From Allochromatium tepidum (GTDB taxonomy: Bacteria; Pseudomonadota; Gammaproteobacteria; Chromatiales; Chromatiaceae): DNA of 64,000 bases. The notes under the pieces are model-generated. The model was not told the DNA's origin and did not search any database. It saw only the letters and a program-made list of their open reading frames with translations. The translations under genes and the position numbers were made by a program. Numbering within the stretch: position 1 is the first letter of the stretch; every line of letters begins with the position of its first letter. This document shows, piece by piece, positions 39,001 to 46,762 of this stretch. The stretch spans positions 354,501-418,500 of the forward strand of contig NZ_AP024563.1 of NCBI RefSeq assembly GCF_018409545.1. The letters are read 5' to 3'.

Positions 39001-40201
39001 CTCGCTCGGGCACGGCATCGGCGACGAGCTGCTGCGTATGGCCGCGCAGCGCCTGCAGGACGCCGTCGACGAGGTCGGCGCCGCGCTCAAGCCCCAGGGC
39101 ATCGGCTTCGCCGGCACCATCGCCCGGCTCGGCGGCGACGAGCTGACCCTGATCCTCAAGGGGCGCGATGCCGAGCGCGTCGCCATGCGGGTCGCCGACG
39201 CCATCCTGAACAAGTTCCGTCAGCCCTTCCGGCTCGCCGGCCATTCGCTCGTCTGCACGGCTTCCATCGGCATCGCCCTGAGTCCCGACGATGGGGAGAC
39301 GCCCGAGACCCTGCTCAAGCACGCCGACACCGCGCTCTATGCCGCCAAGCTCAAGGGGCGCGACACCTATCGTTTCTTCACCGCCTCCATGGGCCGGCGG
39401 GCCAGGCAGAGGCTGGAGACCGAGGCACGTCTGCGCCGCGCGCTCGAACGGGATGAATTCAGGCTCCATTATCAACCCATCCTCGACAGCCGCACGCGCG
39501 CGCCCATCGCGCTGGAGGCGTTGTTGCGTTGGGATGAGCGCGAGCAGGGGCTGTCGGATCCCGAGCGCTTCCTCGCGGTCGCCAACGAGTCGGGGCTGAT
39601 CCTGCCCATCGGCGCCTGGGTGATCTCGGAGGTCGGGCGTCAGCTCGCCCACTGGTCGAACCGGGGGCCTGTCCTGCCGCTCTCGATCAACCTCTCGGAT
39701 ACCCAGTTCAGCGATCGCGGTCTGATCGAGCGACTGTTCCGGCTCGCGCGCGCCTGTCCGCCCGGAACCATCGAGCTGGATGTCACCGAGAGTCTGCTTT
39801 TGGCGCGCGACTCACGTCTGCTCGACACCCTGGCCCGTTTGCGCGAACAGGGGATGCGGGTGGCCATCGACGACTTCGGGACCGGCTATTCCTCGCTCGC
39901 CGTGCTCAAGCATCTGCCGATCGACACGCTCAAGATCGACCGGGCCTTCATTCGCGAGATCGGACGCGAACCCAACACCGAACTCCTGATCCGCACCATC
40001 ATCGGTCTGGGACACGGACTCGGTCTGCGGCTGATCGCCGAAGGGGTGGAGACCGAGGAGCAATTCGCCTTCCTAGCGCGTGAGGGATGCGACGCGGTGC
40101 AGGGGTTCCTATTCAATCACCCCATTCCGGCGGACGAGTTCGTGCCGGATGGATTCGTGCCCATCACGATGAGCCGGACGCTTGGCCTGGAGAGTCCTTA
40201 G
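36023..40201 (+). CDS. Multidomain phosphorelay hub with GGDEF and EAL output
   Basis: 1392 soluble residues. A HisKA-like segment (SHALHTQLNGVLG, His near 22) precedes an ATPase-like domain with no N-box Asn and no DTG motif, keeping only GSGLGL. A degenerate receiver (245-355) is followed by an intact one (VADDNAIN, LVLMDCKMPLMDG, about 391-510). A helical HPt-like domain (545-660) has AARALGASAATLG where the phospho-His would be. Another receiver (LILLDLMAPGLDG), a PAS domain, GGDEF (variant GGDEL) and intact EAL (ALEALLRW, DDFGTGYSSL, KIDRAF) complete it. It is probably the partner of the preceding kinase; the output is c-di-GMP turnover, more certainly hydrolysis. Confidence 0.92.
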   Translation: MNTPASQTPGPGSSSLADLSHALHTQLNGVLGMSELLMGTRLDAEQRGYVETLTRAGRRLQDVIRDVLDLTRIETDQIRLADLEFHLGEAIDEVLAAAAEHAEDAGLELAGDLAPDLPWRVRGDPGRFKRLLRYLIEDLIDLTAAGELVVRALRSDGSVLRLEVHAGQTAGFQRPVGSEGTWTGGAAGSGLGLTVARAWVERMGGRLLCEPPALDGALARIELPLTAVSPERPVRRPEASLAGHRALLVAPEGPVAAVLEARLNELGLSVTRCSEAETARTTARAAAEVPAPFAVLLVDARVKGLEPLLSERSVQAEPALATLRRLLLVPRRPGWRDEQAARLAVSARLTKPVTRASLVAALTGNGVESDPAASWRPEDAPSTASDPEGLGLRVLVADDNAINQDTVAAMLRSLGCESRIVFDGQAVIEALSRESFDLVLMDCKMPLMDGYEAARRIRLQEGEARTRLPIIALTAHAMEGDQERCRAAGMDDYLTKPLSRRALQAMLERWSPRRSAGLSSASGSEVVPGPMHHSSTGLDAFMDWPILEPGPLATVRALDAEAGRALAARLISGFREAEPGLSAAIRSDLETGRSVSLAEAARALGASAATLGLARLARLCERLEHLSESALTPQMRDEAITTLEAILTQSREALAALDDADSTPSAPTAEPLDASLQRGTSGTPDQERIESSESPLILMVDTDPELESRVREMLEQRGLRFVVAHDERGALESVARRRPDLILLDLMAPGLDGHGICRRLRHCPGLELAPILAVIEGEDLAAIEHAYEAGATDFQVKPLDRPLLLHRIRYLLRGRDTLAALHRSEASQSALIAAIPDALLRLDSQGRVLQFKSGWLPGAVRARPESCASTLSDVLPESACALIRRELAATLVEHGVRELEIEVTDERGEARVFEARLIAIDADQIILLLRDMTERQRRQRVIRQLAYQDSLTGLANRHRFNLDLAHALTRARRRDDRLALLCLDLDRFKRVNDSLGHGIGDELLRMAAQRLQDAVDEVGAALKPQGIGFAGTIARLGGDELTLILKGRDAERVAMRVADAILNKFRQPFRLAGHSLVCTASIGIALSPDDGETPETLLKHADTALYAAKLKGRDTYRFFTASMGRRARQRLETEARLRRALERDEFRLHYQPILDSRTRAPIALEALLRWDEREQGLSDPERFLAVANESGLILPIGAWVISEVGRQLAHWSNRGPVLPLSINLSDTQFSDRGLIERLFRLARACPPGTIELDVTESLLLARDSRLLDTLARLREQGMRVAIDDFGTGYSSLAVLKHLPIDTLKIDRAFIREIGREPNTELLIRTIIGLGHGLGLRLIAEGVETEEQFAFLAREGCDAVQGFLFNHPIPADEFVPDGFVPITMSRTLGLESP

Positions 40202-41378
40202 ACAGGCCGGCCGCGACCACCAGATCGCCCCAGACGTTGATGGCCGTGATCGGATAGTCGAAGAAACGGTCGACGACCAGATAGAGCGCCAGATAGGTCT
40301 GGGGCAGTCCCAGCAGATCCAGCATGAAGGCCATCATGGCGATGCCGCCGCCGGGGATTCCGGCGGTGCCGGCGGAGGAGGCCATGGTCAGCAGGACGAT
40401 GAACAGGGCTTGCCACAGCGTGAGATCCACCCCGGCCAACTGCGACATGAAGATCAGCAGGATCGACTGGTAGAGCGCCGAGCCGTCCATGTTGAGCGTG
40501 GCCCCGAGCGGCAGGGTCAGGCTGGTGATGCGCTCGGGCACGCCGAAGCGTTCCAGTGCTCGTTTCGAGACCGGATAGGTCGCCGAGCTGGAGGCGGTCG
40601 AGAGCGCCGTCAGCAGCGGCTCGCGGCAGGCGAGCGCCAGACGCCAGGGTGCGCGCCCGGTGAGCAGGTGATAGAGCAGGGGCAGGACGACCAGCGCATG
40701 GAGTCCGGCCGCCAGGGCCACCGCCCAGACGAAGGCGTGCAGGCGCAGGATCTCGGCCCAATCCATCGCGGCGAGGCTGGTATAGACCAGGGCGGCGATG
40801 CCGATCGGGGCCAGGGTCAGGATGCCGGCGAGCAGCTGCATCAGGAGCGCGTCGAGCGCCCGTGCGCCGCCGAGCAGGGTGTCGCGCTGATCGGCCTGCA
40901 ACCGGCGCGAGGCGAGCGCCGCCAGCACCGCCACGACGACGATGTGCAGGATGTTGCCCTCGGCCAGCGAGGCGAAGAGGTTGGTCGGGATCAGGTTGGC
41001 GATCAAGCGCTCCAGACTGAAGGCCGCGCCGTCCGGCGCCACCGACTCCAGGTCGAGCAGACCGACCGGGACGTTCTGCGAGAAGGTCAGCCCGATCCCG
41101 GTGCCGAGCGTGGCGGCGATGCCGGAGGTGATCAGGTAATAAAGCAGGGCGCGTCCGCCGATATGCCGCAGATCCCGCCCGCCGGCGAGCGAGGCATAGA
41201 TGGAGACCAGGATCAGCGGCAGGATCAGGAGCTTGAGCAGCGACAGGAAGATCTGCCCGATCCAAGCGACGGTGGGCGCGCCCTGGGGGAACAGGAGCGC
41301 CAGCAGGATACCGAGGATCAGACCGCTGGGGATGGAGTAGAGCCGGCGCATGGATCGCGGTTGCCTTGTCTCGGTCAT
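40164..41378 (-). CDS. Dicarboxylate/amino acid:cation symporter (DAACS family)
   Basis: 404 residues with about 8 membrane segments. Family signatures are STASSSATYPVSKRAL (hairpin 1), LPLGATLNMDGSALYQS, SSAGTAGIPGGGIAMM and VVDRFFDYPITAINVWGD. It is a GltP/DctA-like Na+ or H+ symporter; whether the substrate is glutamate, aspartate or succinate cannot be told. Its start overlaps the MurE-like stop (ATGA), and its 3' end overlaps the convergent GGDEF-EAL gene by 38 bp. Confidence 0.93.
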   Translation of the reverse strand: MTETRQPRSMRRLYSIPSGLILGILLALLFPQGAPTVAWIGQIFLSLLKLLILPLILVSIYASLAGGRDLRHIGGRALLYYLITSGIAATLGTGIGLTFSQNVPVGLLDLESVAPDGAAFSLERLIANLIPTNLFASLAEGNILHIVVVAVLAALASRRLQADQRDTLLGGARALDALLMQLLAGILTLAPIGIAALVYTSLAAMDWAEILRLHAFVWAVALAAGLHALVVLPLLYHLLTGRAPWRLALACREPLLTALSTASSSATYPVSKRALERFGVPERITSLTLPLGATLNMDGSALYQSILLIFMSQLAGVDLTLWQALFIVLLTMASSAGTAGIPGGGIAMMAFMLDLLGLPQTYLALYLVVDRFFDYPITAINVWGDLVVAAGLSKDSPGQASGSS

Positions 41379-42838
41379 GAAGCCGATGTCCAGCCGAGCC
41401 GCTGGAGATTCCGCTCGACCTGTTCCTGATCGCTGTAGGGTGTCTTGTGTCCGTCGCGGTCGATATAGCGCTCGTGGCCCTTGCCGGCGATGAGCGCAAC
41501 CCAGGGTTCGGCGTCCGGACGGGCGGCGAGCTGGTCGAAGAGCCGGGCGATGGCCTCGGCGCGGTCGACGACGACGCTGTAGTCCTGGCCTTCGGGGAAT
41601 CCGGTCAGGATGTCGTCGATGATGCGCTCCGGCGGCTCATGGCGCGGGTTGTCCGAAGTGACGATGATCGCATCCGAATGGCGGGCCACGGCCGCGCCCA
41701 TCAGCGGACGCTTGGAGCGGTCGCGATCGCCGCCGCAGCCGAAGAGCGTGACCACGCGCGCGTCGGGGAAGCCGTCGCGGATGGCGCTGAGGATGGTGTC
41801 GAGTGCATCCGGGGTGTGGGCGAAGTCGATGACGATGGTGCGCTTGCCGTGAACGCGGCAGTCGAAGCGTCCGTCGACCGGCTGGAGATGGCGCCAGTGT
41901 TCGCGTGATGCGTCATCCGGCATGGCGCCGAGCACGCGCTCGGCCAGAGCGACCGCCAGCGCATAGTTGGCGCGATTGTGCGCGAGGGCGAGGAAGGGCT
42001 TGGCCGCGATCGCCTCGGGCGGGAGCCGGGTCGGCTCCAGCACCTCGACCGGAACCGGCGTCCGACCGCGCGCAGCGAGCCGGTCGGCCACGGCGCGGCT
42101 GGTGCAGTAGAGCCGTCCGCCGGGCCGGATCAGATCGAGCAGACGCGCCTTGGCCGCGAAATAGCCGGCCTCGTCGCGGTGATAGTCGAGATGATCCTGG
42201 GTGAAATTGGTCCAGCCGGCGTCCTGGAAGGGGATGCCCGCGACCCGCCCCTGATCGAGCGCATGGCTGCTGGCCTCCATCACCACCACGTCGGCGTGAT
42301 CCCGGTTGACGTGCAACAGGCGACGCAGTTCGATCAGCGGCGGCGAGGTGAAACCGGTCTCGACCTGGCGCACGCCGTCGAGAAAGACGCCGAGCGTGCC
42401 GATCGACAGCACGCGCCGGCCGTGTGCGGCGAGGATCGCTTCCAGATACTTCACGGTCGTCGTCTTGCCGTTGGTGCCCGTGACGCCGATGAAGCGCAGC
42501 GCGCCGGGCGCGAGCGGATAGACGACATCGCAGAAGCGGCGCACGACCTCGGCCCAGTCGTCCGGGCGGGTGACATGGAGCGCAACTCCGGGCATCCGGT
42601 CGAAACAGTCGAGCGGACGGTTGGTGACGAGTGCCGCGAAACGTCGCCCGGCGAAATAGCGGCGATGGATCTCGCTGTCCGTCAGACCATCGTCGAAGCG
42701 CTGGAAGAAGAGGATGGAGCCTTCGTCACAGGCATCGGCGCGCCACTGGATGTTGGTCGGGCGCGGCGCCTCGGGCGCGGGGCGGCTCCAGGCGAAGTCG
42801 GTGGTGGCGAGCAGATGGGCGAGGGCGTCGGTGAGCAT
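41375..42838 (-). CDS. MurE-like Mur ligase (UDP-MurNAc-tripeptide synthetase family)
   Basis: 487 residues. The ATP-binding loop is VTGTNGKTTTVKYLEAIL, the central domain has MEASSHALDQGRVAGI and NFTQDHLDYHRDEAGYF, and the C-terminal domain has DFAHTPDALDTIL, FGCGGDRDRSKRPLMGAA and DNPRHEPPERIIDDIL. DNPR is the meso-diaminopimelate recognition motif of MurE, and the Lys of the YFAAKARLL segment fits the carbamylated site. It stands alone, not in a dcw cluster, and is coupled to a symporter. It may be a second MurE or a ligase for a related peptide. Confidence 0.85.
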   Translation of the reverse strand: MLTDALAHLLATTDFAWSRPAPEAPRPTNIQWRADACDEGSILFFQRFDDGLTDSEIHRRYFAGRRFAALVTNRPLDCFDRMPGVALHVTRPDDWAEVVRRFCDVVYPLAPGALRFIGVTGTNGKTTTVKYLEAILAAHGRRVLSIGTLGVFLDGVRQVETGFTSPPLIELRRLLHVNRDHADVVVMEASSHALDQGRVAGIPFQDAGWTNFTQDHLDYHRDEAGYFAAKARLLDLIRPGGRLYCTSRAVADRLAARGRTPVPVEVLEPTRLPPEAIAAKPFLALAHNRANYALAVALAERVLGAMPDDASREHWRHLQPVDGRFDCRVHGKRTIVIDFAHTPDALDTILSAIRDGFPDARVVTLFGCGGDRDRSKRPLMGAAVARHSDAIIVTSDNPRHEPPERIIDDILTGFPEGQDYSVVVDRAEAIARLFDQLAARPDAEPWVALIAGKGHERYIDRDGHKTPYSDQEQVERNLQRLGWTSAS

Positions 42839-42960
42839 GTCGGGGCCGCTGTTCGGGTCGTCACGGAGAGTGGCGAATTTTGGTGCAAGTCGCCTTATAC
42901 TGGGAGCGCGGCCCGTCCGTCCATCCTCAACCTTCGTGAACTCGAATCCGGGAGTCCATC

Positions 42961-43611
42961 ATGCATCGCATCACCGTCACCGCCGTGGCCCTGTCCGCGT
43001 TCCTGCCGACCCTGGTCCTGGCTCAAGCCTGGACGCCCTATGACCCCTATGCGCCGGGTGCAGTTGAACCTGTGCCCTATGCCGGTCATCCGGGGGCCTA
43101 TGGTCCGCCCGTTCCGCCTGCGCCCTGGTCGACGCCTGCGGAGGCCGGCGCCAACTGGCCGGCGGCTCCTTATGCGGCTCCAGGGATGCCGGCGCCGCCG
43201 GCCGGATTCGAATCGGCGCCCTGGTCGTCCCCGGAGGCTTCCGGACGGATGGAGCGCCGCGAGCGTCCGGCCTGGCCGCGTCTGAGCCTCTCGCGTCGCG
43301 CCACCGATGACGCCTATCTGATCGAGATCCGGCTCCAGAACATCCGGCCGGATCAGGTCGAGATCCGCCCGGCCGGTCGCAGTCTGGTCATCACGCACAG
43401 TGCCACGGTCCGCTTCACCCAGAGCGAACCCTTGCCGGGTGGTGACGGCTATCAGAGCCGTTACAGCCTCTCGCGCGACACCAGCAGTCGGCGTGTGGGT
43501 CTGCCGCCGGATGCGGATCTGGCAGGCATGACGCGCGAGATCGAGGACGGACGCATCCTGATCCGTGTGCCCAGGGTCGCCAATGACGCCTGGCTTGGCG
43601 GGCGCTGGTGA
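42961..43611 (+). CDS. Exported Hsp20/alpha-crystallin-like protein
   Basis: 216 residues. Signal peptide MHRITVTAVALSAFLPTLVLAQA, then a Pro/Ala/Tyr-rich linker (about 23-95). The last part is an all-beta domain like the alpha-crystallin fold: LSLSRRATDDAYLIEIRLQNIRPDQVEIRPAGRSLVITH and GRILIRVPR. Small heat-shock proteins are normally cytosolic, so an exported one is unusual; here it may be a periplasmic chaperone. Assignment of the fold is by pattern only. A GTGA overlap couples it to the next gene. Confidence 0.75.
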   Translation: MHRITVTAVALSAFLPTLVLAQAWTPYDPYAPGAVEPVPYAGHPGAYGPPVPPAPWSTPAEAGANWPAAPYAAPGMPAPPAGFESAPWSSPEASGRMERRERPAWPRLSLSRRATDDAYLIEIRLQNIRPDQVEIRPAGRSLVITHSATVRFTQSEPLPGGDGYQSRYSLSRDTSSRRVGLPPDADLAGMTREIEDGRILIRVPRVANDAWLGGRW

Positions 43612-44054
43612 GTTCGGGCATGCGCTTCGAGACCCCTCAGGACGTCGAAGACGCCTACTATGACGCGCTCGAAGCCGGCGATGCCGAGGCCATGGCCTCG
43701 GTCTGGGCCGACTCGGACGCGATCTTCTGTCTGCTGCCGATGACGCCTCTGGCCGTCGGCGAGCAGGTCGGGCGTCTTTGGCGCATCCTCTTCGAGTCGG
43801 GGCGGGGCTTCGATCTCCAGGTCAGGCATCTGCTCTGGATCGAGGAAGGCGATCTGGCGGTGCATCTGGTCGAGGAGCGGCCGCAGATCCGGGCCGATCA
43901 GTTCCGGCCGGGTGCGCCGCCGCCCTCGCCGCTCTATGCCACCCACGTCTTCCGGCGCGCGGCGGATGGCTGGCGGTTGCTGGTGCATCAAAGCTCGCCG
44001 ACTCCGCCGCCGGCGCCCAGCGCGCCCTCGGCTGGGCGGACGGCGCTGGCCTGA
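43608..44054 (+). CDS. NTF2/SnoaL-like small protein
   Basis: 148 residues with the pattern of the NTF2-like (DUF4440/SnoaL) fold: VEDAYYDALEAGDAEAMASVWADSDAIFCLLPMTPLAVG, and ATHVFRRAADGWRLLVHQSSP at the C-terminus. Members are small pocket proteins of varied or unknown function. GTG 43608 overlaps the preceding stop; ATG 43620 is an alternative. The Pro-rich tail runs close to the mtaB remnant. Confidence 0.8.
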   Translation: MSSGMRFETPQDVEDAYYDALEAGDAEAMASVWADSDAIFCLLPMTPLAVGEQVGRLWRILFESGRGFDLQVRHLLWIEEGDLAVHLVEERPQIRADQFRPGAPPPSPLYATHVFRRAADGWRLLVHQSSPTPPPAPSAPSAGRTALA

Positions 44055-44065
44055 TCGGGCAGGGA

Positions 44066-45327
44066 ATGCGCGTCCGGCTCCTGATGCTCGGCTGCCGGCT
44101 CAACGAGGCGGAGCTGGAATCCTGGGCGCGTGACTTCCAGGCGCATGGATTCACGATCGTCGAGGACGAGACGGCTCCGGCCGAGCTGATCGTGGTCAAT
44201 ACCTGCGCCGTCACGGGCGAGGCGGTGCGCAAGTCGCGCCAGATTCTGCGGCGTGCCCGGAAGCGTCATCCGGGCGCGCGCCTGATCGTCAGCGGCTGTC
44301 TGGTCTCGCTCGACGGGGTCGCGACCAGTTCCGGTGCGGCTCAGACGTTTCCTCTATCCTCGCTGCTTCCGGCATCCACGCCGCCCGCGTCGTCAGCGGA
44401 ACTGTCCGAGGGACTCATCGTCGTCAACCGCGACAAGGATCGGCTGGTCGAACTCGTGCTTGCGGCACTCGGTCTCGATGCGGGCCTTCCACGTCCATCG
44501 GCAACCAATGCGGCGGATCCGGCCGCACCGCTCTTTGGTGGTGCTGACCGGCGTGCATCTCGGCGGCTATGGCAGCGATCTCGGGACGGATCTGACGCAC
44601 CTGATCGAGCGCCTGTTGAACGAGACGGCGATTCCGCGCCTGCGTCTCGGCTCGCTGGAACCCTGGGACCTGCCCGAGCGCTTCTGGTCGCTGTTCGCCG
44701 ACCGGCGGCTGATGCCGCATCTGCATCTGCCGCTCCAGAGCGGTTCGGACCGGGTGCTCAGACGTATGGCACGCCGCTGCAAGCGCGATGAATACATCCG
44801 GCTGGTCGAGGGGGCGCGGGCGGCGATCCCGGATCTCAATCTCACCACCGACATCATTGTCGGCTTCCCCGGCGAGGACGACGACGACTGGCGTCAGACA
44901 TTTGAACTGGCCGAGTCGCTGCGTTTCGGGCACATCCATGTCTTCGGCTATTCGCCGCATCCGGGTACGCCGGCGGCCGGCTTTGCGAATCCGGTGGACG
45001 CACGCACGCGCCGGAGACGTGTCGGTGAGCTGGAGTCGCTGGCGCACCGCTCGCGGCTCCAGATCCTGCGCGATCAGATCGGCAAGACGGTGATGCTGCT
45101 GCATGAGCGTCTGCCCGATGCATTCGAGGGACGGCCAAGATCGGGCTACACGCCCAATTATCTGCCGGTGCATGTGCGTTCAGCGACGCCGATCGGGGAG
45201 GGGAGCAAAAAACAGTTTGATACAGGTGCGGATCACGGGACTCGACGAGGCGGTCGGTCTGCTGATCGCCGAGCCGACCGGCGTCGAGCCGATGGCGCCC
45301 GAGTGCATCGAGCCGGCTCAGGCGTAG
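44066..45327 (+). pseudogene. mtaB: mtaB-type tRNA methylthiotransferase, radical-SAM site deleted
   Basis: The N-terminal UPF0004 domain is intact (MLGCRLNEAELESWARDF, VNTCAVTGEAVRKSRQILRRA, VSGCL) after an AGGGA site. Near 44530 the frame changes. The next homology block is VVLTGVHLGGYGSDLG, then LHLPLQSGSDRVLRRMARR and TTDIIVGFPGEDDDDW. The roughly 50 residues that should lie between, including the CxxxCxxC [4Fe-4S]/AdoMet motif, are absent. A second frame change at an A6 run near 45207 splits the TRAM-like tail. Without the cluster the product cannot catalyse methylthiolation of t6A37, so it is called broken; sequence error would not explain the missing block. Confidence 0.82.
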
Positions 45328-45497
45328 ACATCGATGCCGGATTGACTCGTACTCTCCGCGCCCGGTCGCGAAGGCGGCGTCGGCGGCGAAGGTTCCGGCG
45401 GCGGCCGGCGGTTCTCGATGTTGCCTCCGGGCGGCGGGGTGGGCGCGGCCGGCTGGCTGGGTTTCATCGGTTGGATGTGGACTGAGCCGATTTCCAT
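45318..45497 (-). CDS. Small Pro-rich protein (hypothetical)
   Basis: 59 residues, MEIGSVHIQPMKPSQPAAP and onward, rich in Pro and Ser, ending SGIDVYA. AGAGG lies 6 bases before the ATG, which supports translation. It overlaps the last 10 bases of the convergent mtaB remnant. The function is unknown, and it could be non-coding. Confidence 0.5.
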   Translation of the reverse strand: MEIGSVHIQPMKPSQPAAPTPPPGGNIENRRPPPEPSPPTPPSRPGAESTSQSGIDVYA

Positions 45498-45689
45498 GAG
45501 GCACCTCTCAGTACGGTGGGTTTGGTGGATTCTCTGTTTAAAGCATAAGTGTTTTCGAGAAGGTTTGGCGTGCATCTTGACGCATGGACGGCACCGCGTT
45601 CGGCGCATGAAGTGCTTGGGTCGTCGCGAGTCATGCGCTATGATTGCCGTCCCGCATCGCTGGGGCACTCGTCGAGCGCTCCATCCTTC

Positions 45690-45777
45690 GGAGAGGTGGC
45701 TGAGCGGTCGAAAGCGGCGGTCTTGAAAACCGTTGACTCGAAAGGGTCCGGGGGTTCGAATCCCTCCCTCTCCGCCA
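45690..45777 (+). tRNA. tRNA-Ser (UGA)
   Basis: Acceptor GGAGAGG pairs with CCTCTCC, followed by discriminator G and an encoded CCA (45775-45777). The anticodon loop CTTGAAA gives anticodon TGA at 45724-45726. A long variable arm (TTGACTCGAAAGGGTCC) and the TTCGAATC T-loop are typical of class II tRNA-Ser. It reads UCA and related Ser codons. Confidence 0.97.
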
Positions 45778-45981
45778 ACCAAATCAGGCACTTGCAAGAG
45801 CATCGCCCCGCCAAGCCTGATCCGAAATCCCCGATTTGAGCGCGATCTGATTCCACTGCTAAAACAGCACTATGCCTGACACAGCGGGTCGGTTAGTCTG
45901 ATCTTCCGGCGTCATTGCACGTCTCGCCTCATAAAGCGTTCCATCATGGCGGTCGTCTGACAAGCTGCAAACGGCCGAACG

Positions 45982-46758
45982 TCAATCGTAGCGCTCGTCC
46001 TTCCAGCGTCTGAGGGCGGTGAAGACCTCGGCGCTCGTGGCCAGCCTGTGCCCGGCCTGACGCTCGGCGGCGGCGATGACGTTCGGTTCGCGGGTGCGCA
46101 GAAAGGGATTGGTGGCGCGCTCCAGATCCAGACGTGAGGGCACGGTCGGCTGTCCGCTGGAGCGCAGCAGTTGGGCCTGACGCATGCGCTCGGCCAGTGC
46201 CGGACTGTCCGGTTCGACCCATTCGGCGAAACCGAGATTGGTCTGAGTGTATTCGTGCGCGCAATAGCAGAGCGTGTCGGCGGGCAGGGCGGCGATCCGT
46301 TCCAGTGAATGGGCGAGCTGCTCGAAGGTGCCGTCGAAGACCCGTCCGCAGCCGGCCGCGAACAGCGTGTCGCCGCAGAAGAGCCGGCCGGCGCCCAGAT
46401 AGGCGATATGGCTTGAGGTGTGGCCGGGAACCTCCAGCACCTGGAAGGGCGTCGTCAACCCAGCCGGAACGAAGGTCTCGCCCTCGCGCCGACGGTGGGT
46501 GAGGGCGCGGATGCGATCGTCGTCCGGGCCATCGATCTCCAGCCCAGGAAAGGCCGCGAGCAACTCATCCAGCCCGCCGGTGTGGTCATAGTGATGATGC
46601 GTGATCAGCACCGAGGTCAGAGTCAGCCGCTCGGCGCTCAACCGCTCCAGCACGGGTTCTGCATCACCCGGATCGACCACGACCGCATGGCCGGTCCCTT
46701 CGGTCAGGAGCCAGATGTAGTTGTCCTCGAAGGCCGGGATCGGTTGGACGTCGAGCAT
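45982..46758 (-). CDS. gloB: Hydroxyacylglutathione hydrolase (glyoxalase II)
   Basis: 258 residues of the metallo-beta-lactamase fold; it hydrolyses S-lactoylglutathione to lactate in methylglyoxal detoxification. Metal ligands are in LITHHHYDHTGGLDELL, VPGHTSSHIAY, FCGDTLFAAGCGR and CAHEYTQTNLGFA. Start ATG 46758 (MLDVQPIPAFEDNYIWLL) matches the family; the longer frame to 46872 runs into dxs. It lies 4 bp downstream of dxs, in one operon. Confidence 0.95.
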   Translation of the reverse strand: MLDVQPIPAFEDNYIWLLTEGTGHAVVVDPGDAEPVLERLSAERLTLTSVLITHHHYDHTGGLDELLAAFPGLEIDGPDDDRIRALTHRRREGETFVPAGLTTPFQVLEVPGHTSSHIAYLGAGRLFCGDTLFAAGCGRVFDGTFEQLAHSLERIAALPADTLCYCAHEYTQTNLGFAEWVEPDSPALAERMRQAQLLRSSGQPTVPSRLDLERATNPFLRTREPNVIAAAERQAGHRLATSAEVFTALRRWKDERYD

Positions 46759-46762
46759 GGTG

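Noticed and set aside
36989..39652. 887-codon frame antisense to the GGDEF-EAL gene
   Set aside because: Low-complexity Gly/Arg/Gln composition and full overlap with a gene of clear domains.
45500..45803. Minus-strand frame reading [15 protein letters not shown] through the tRNA region
   Set aside because: This is the antisense translation of tRNA-Ser, a well-known false protein. Only the last 59 codons (45318-45497), with their own RBS, are kept as a possible gene.
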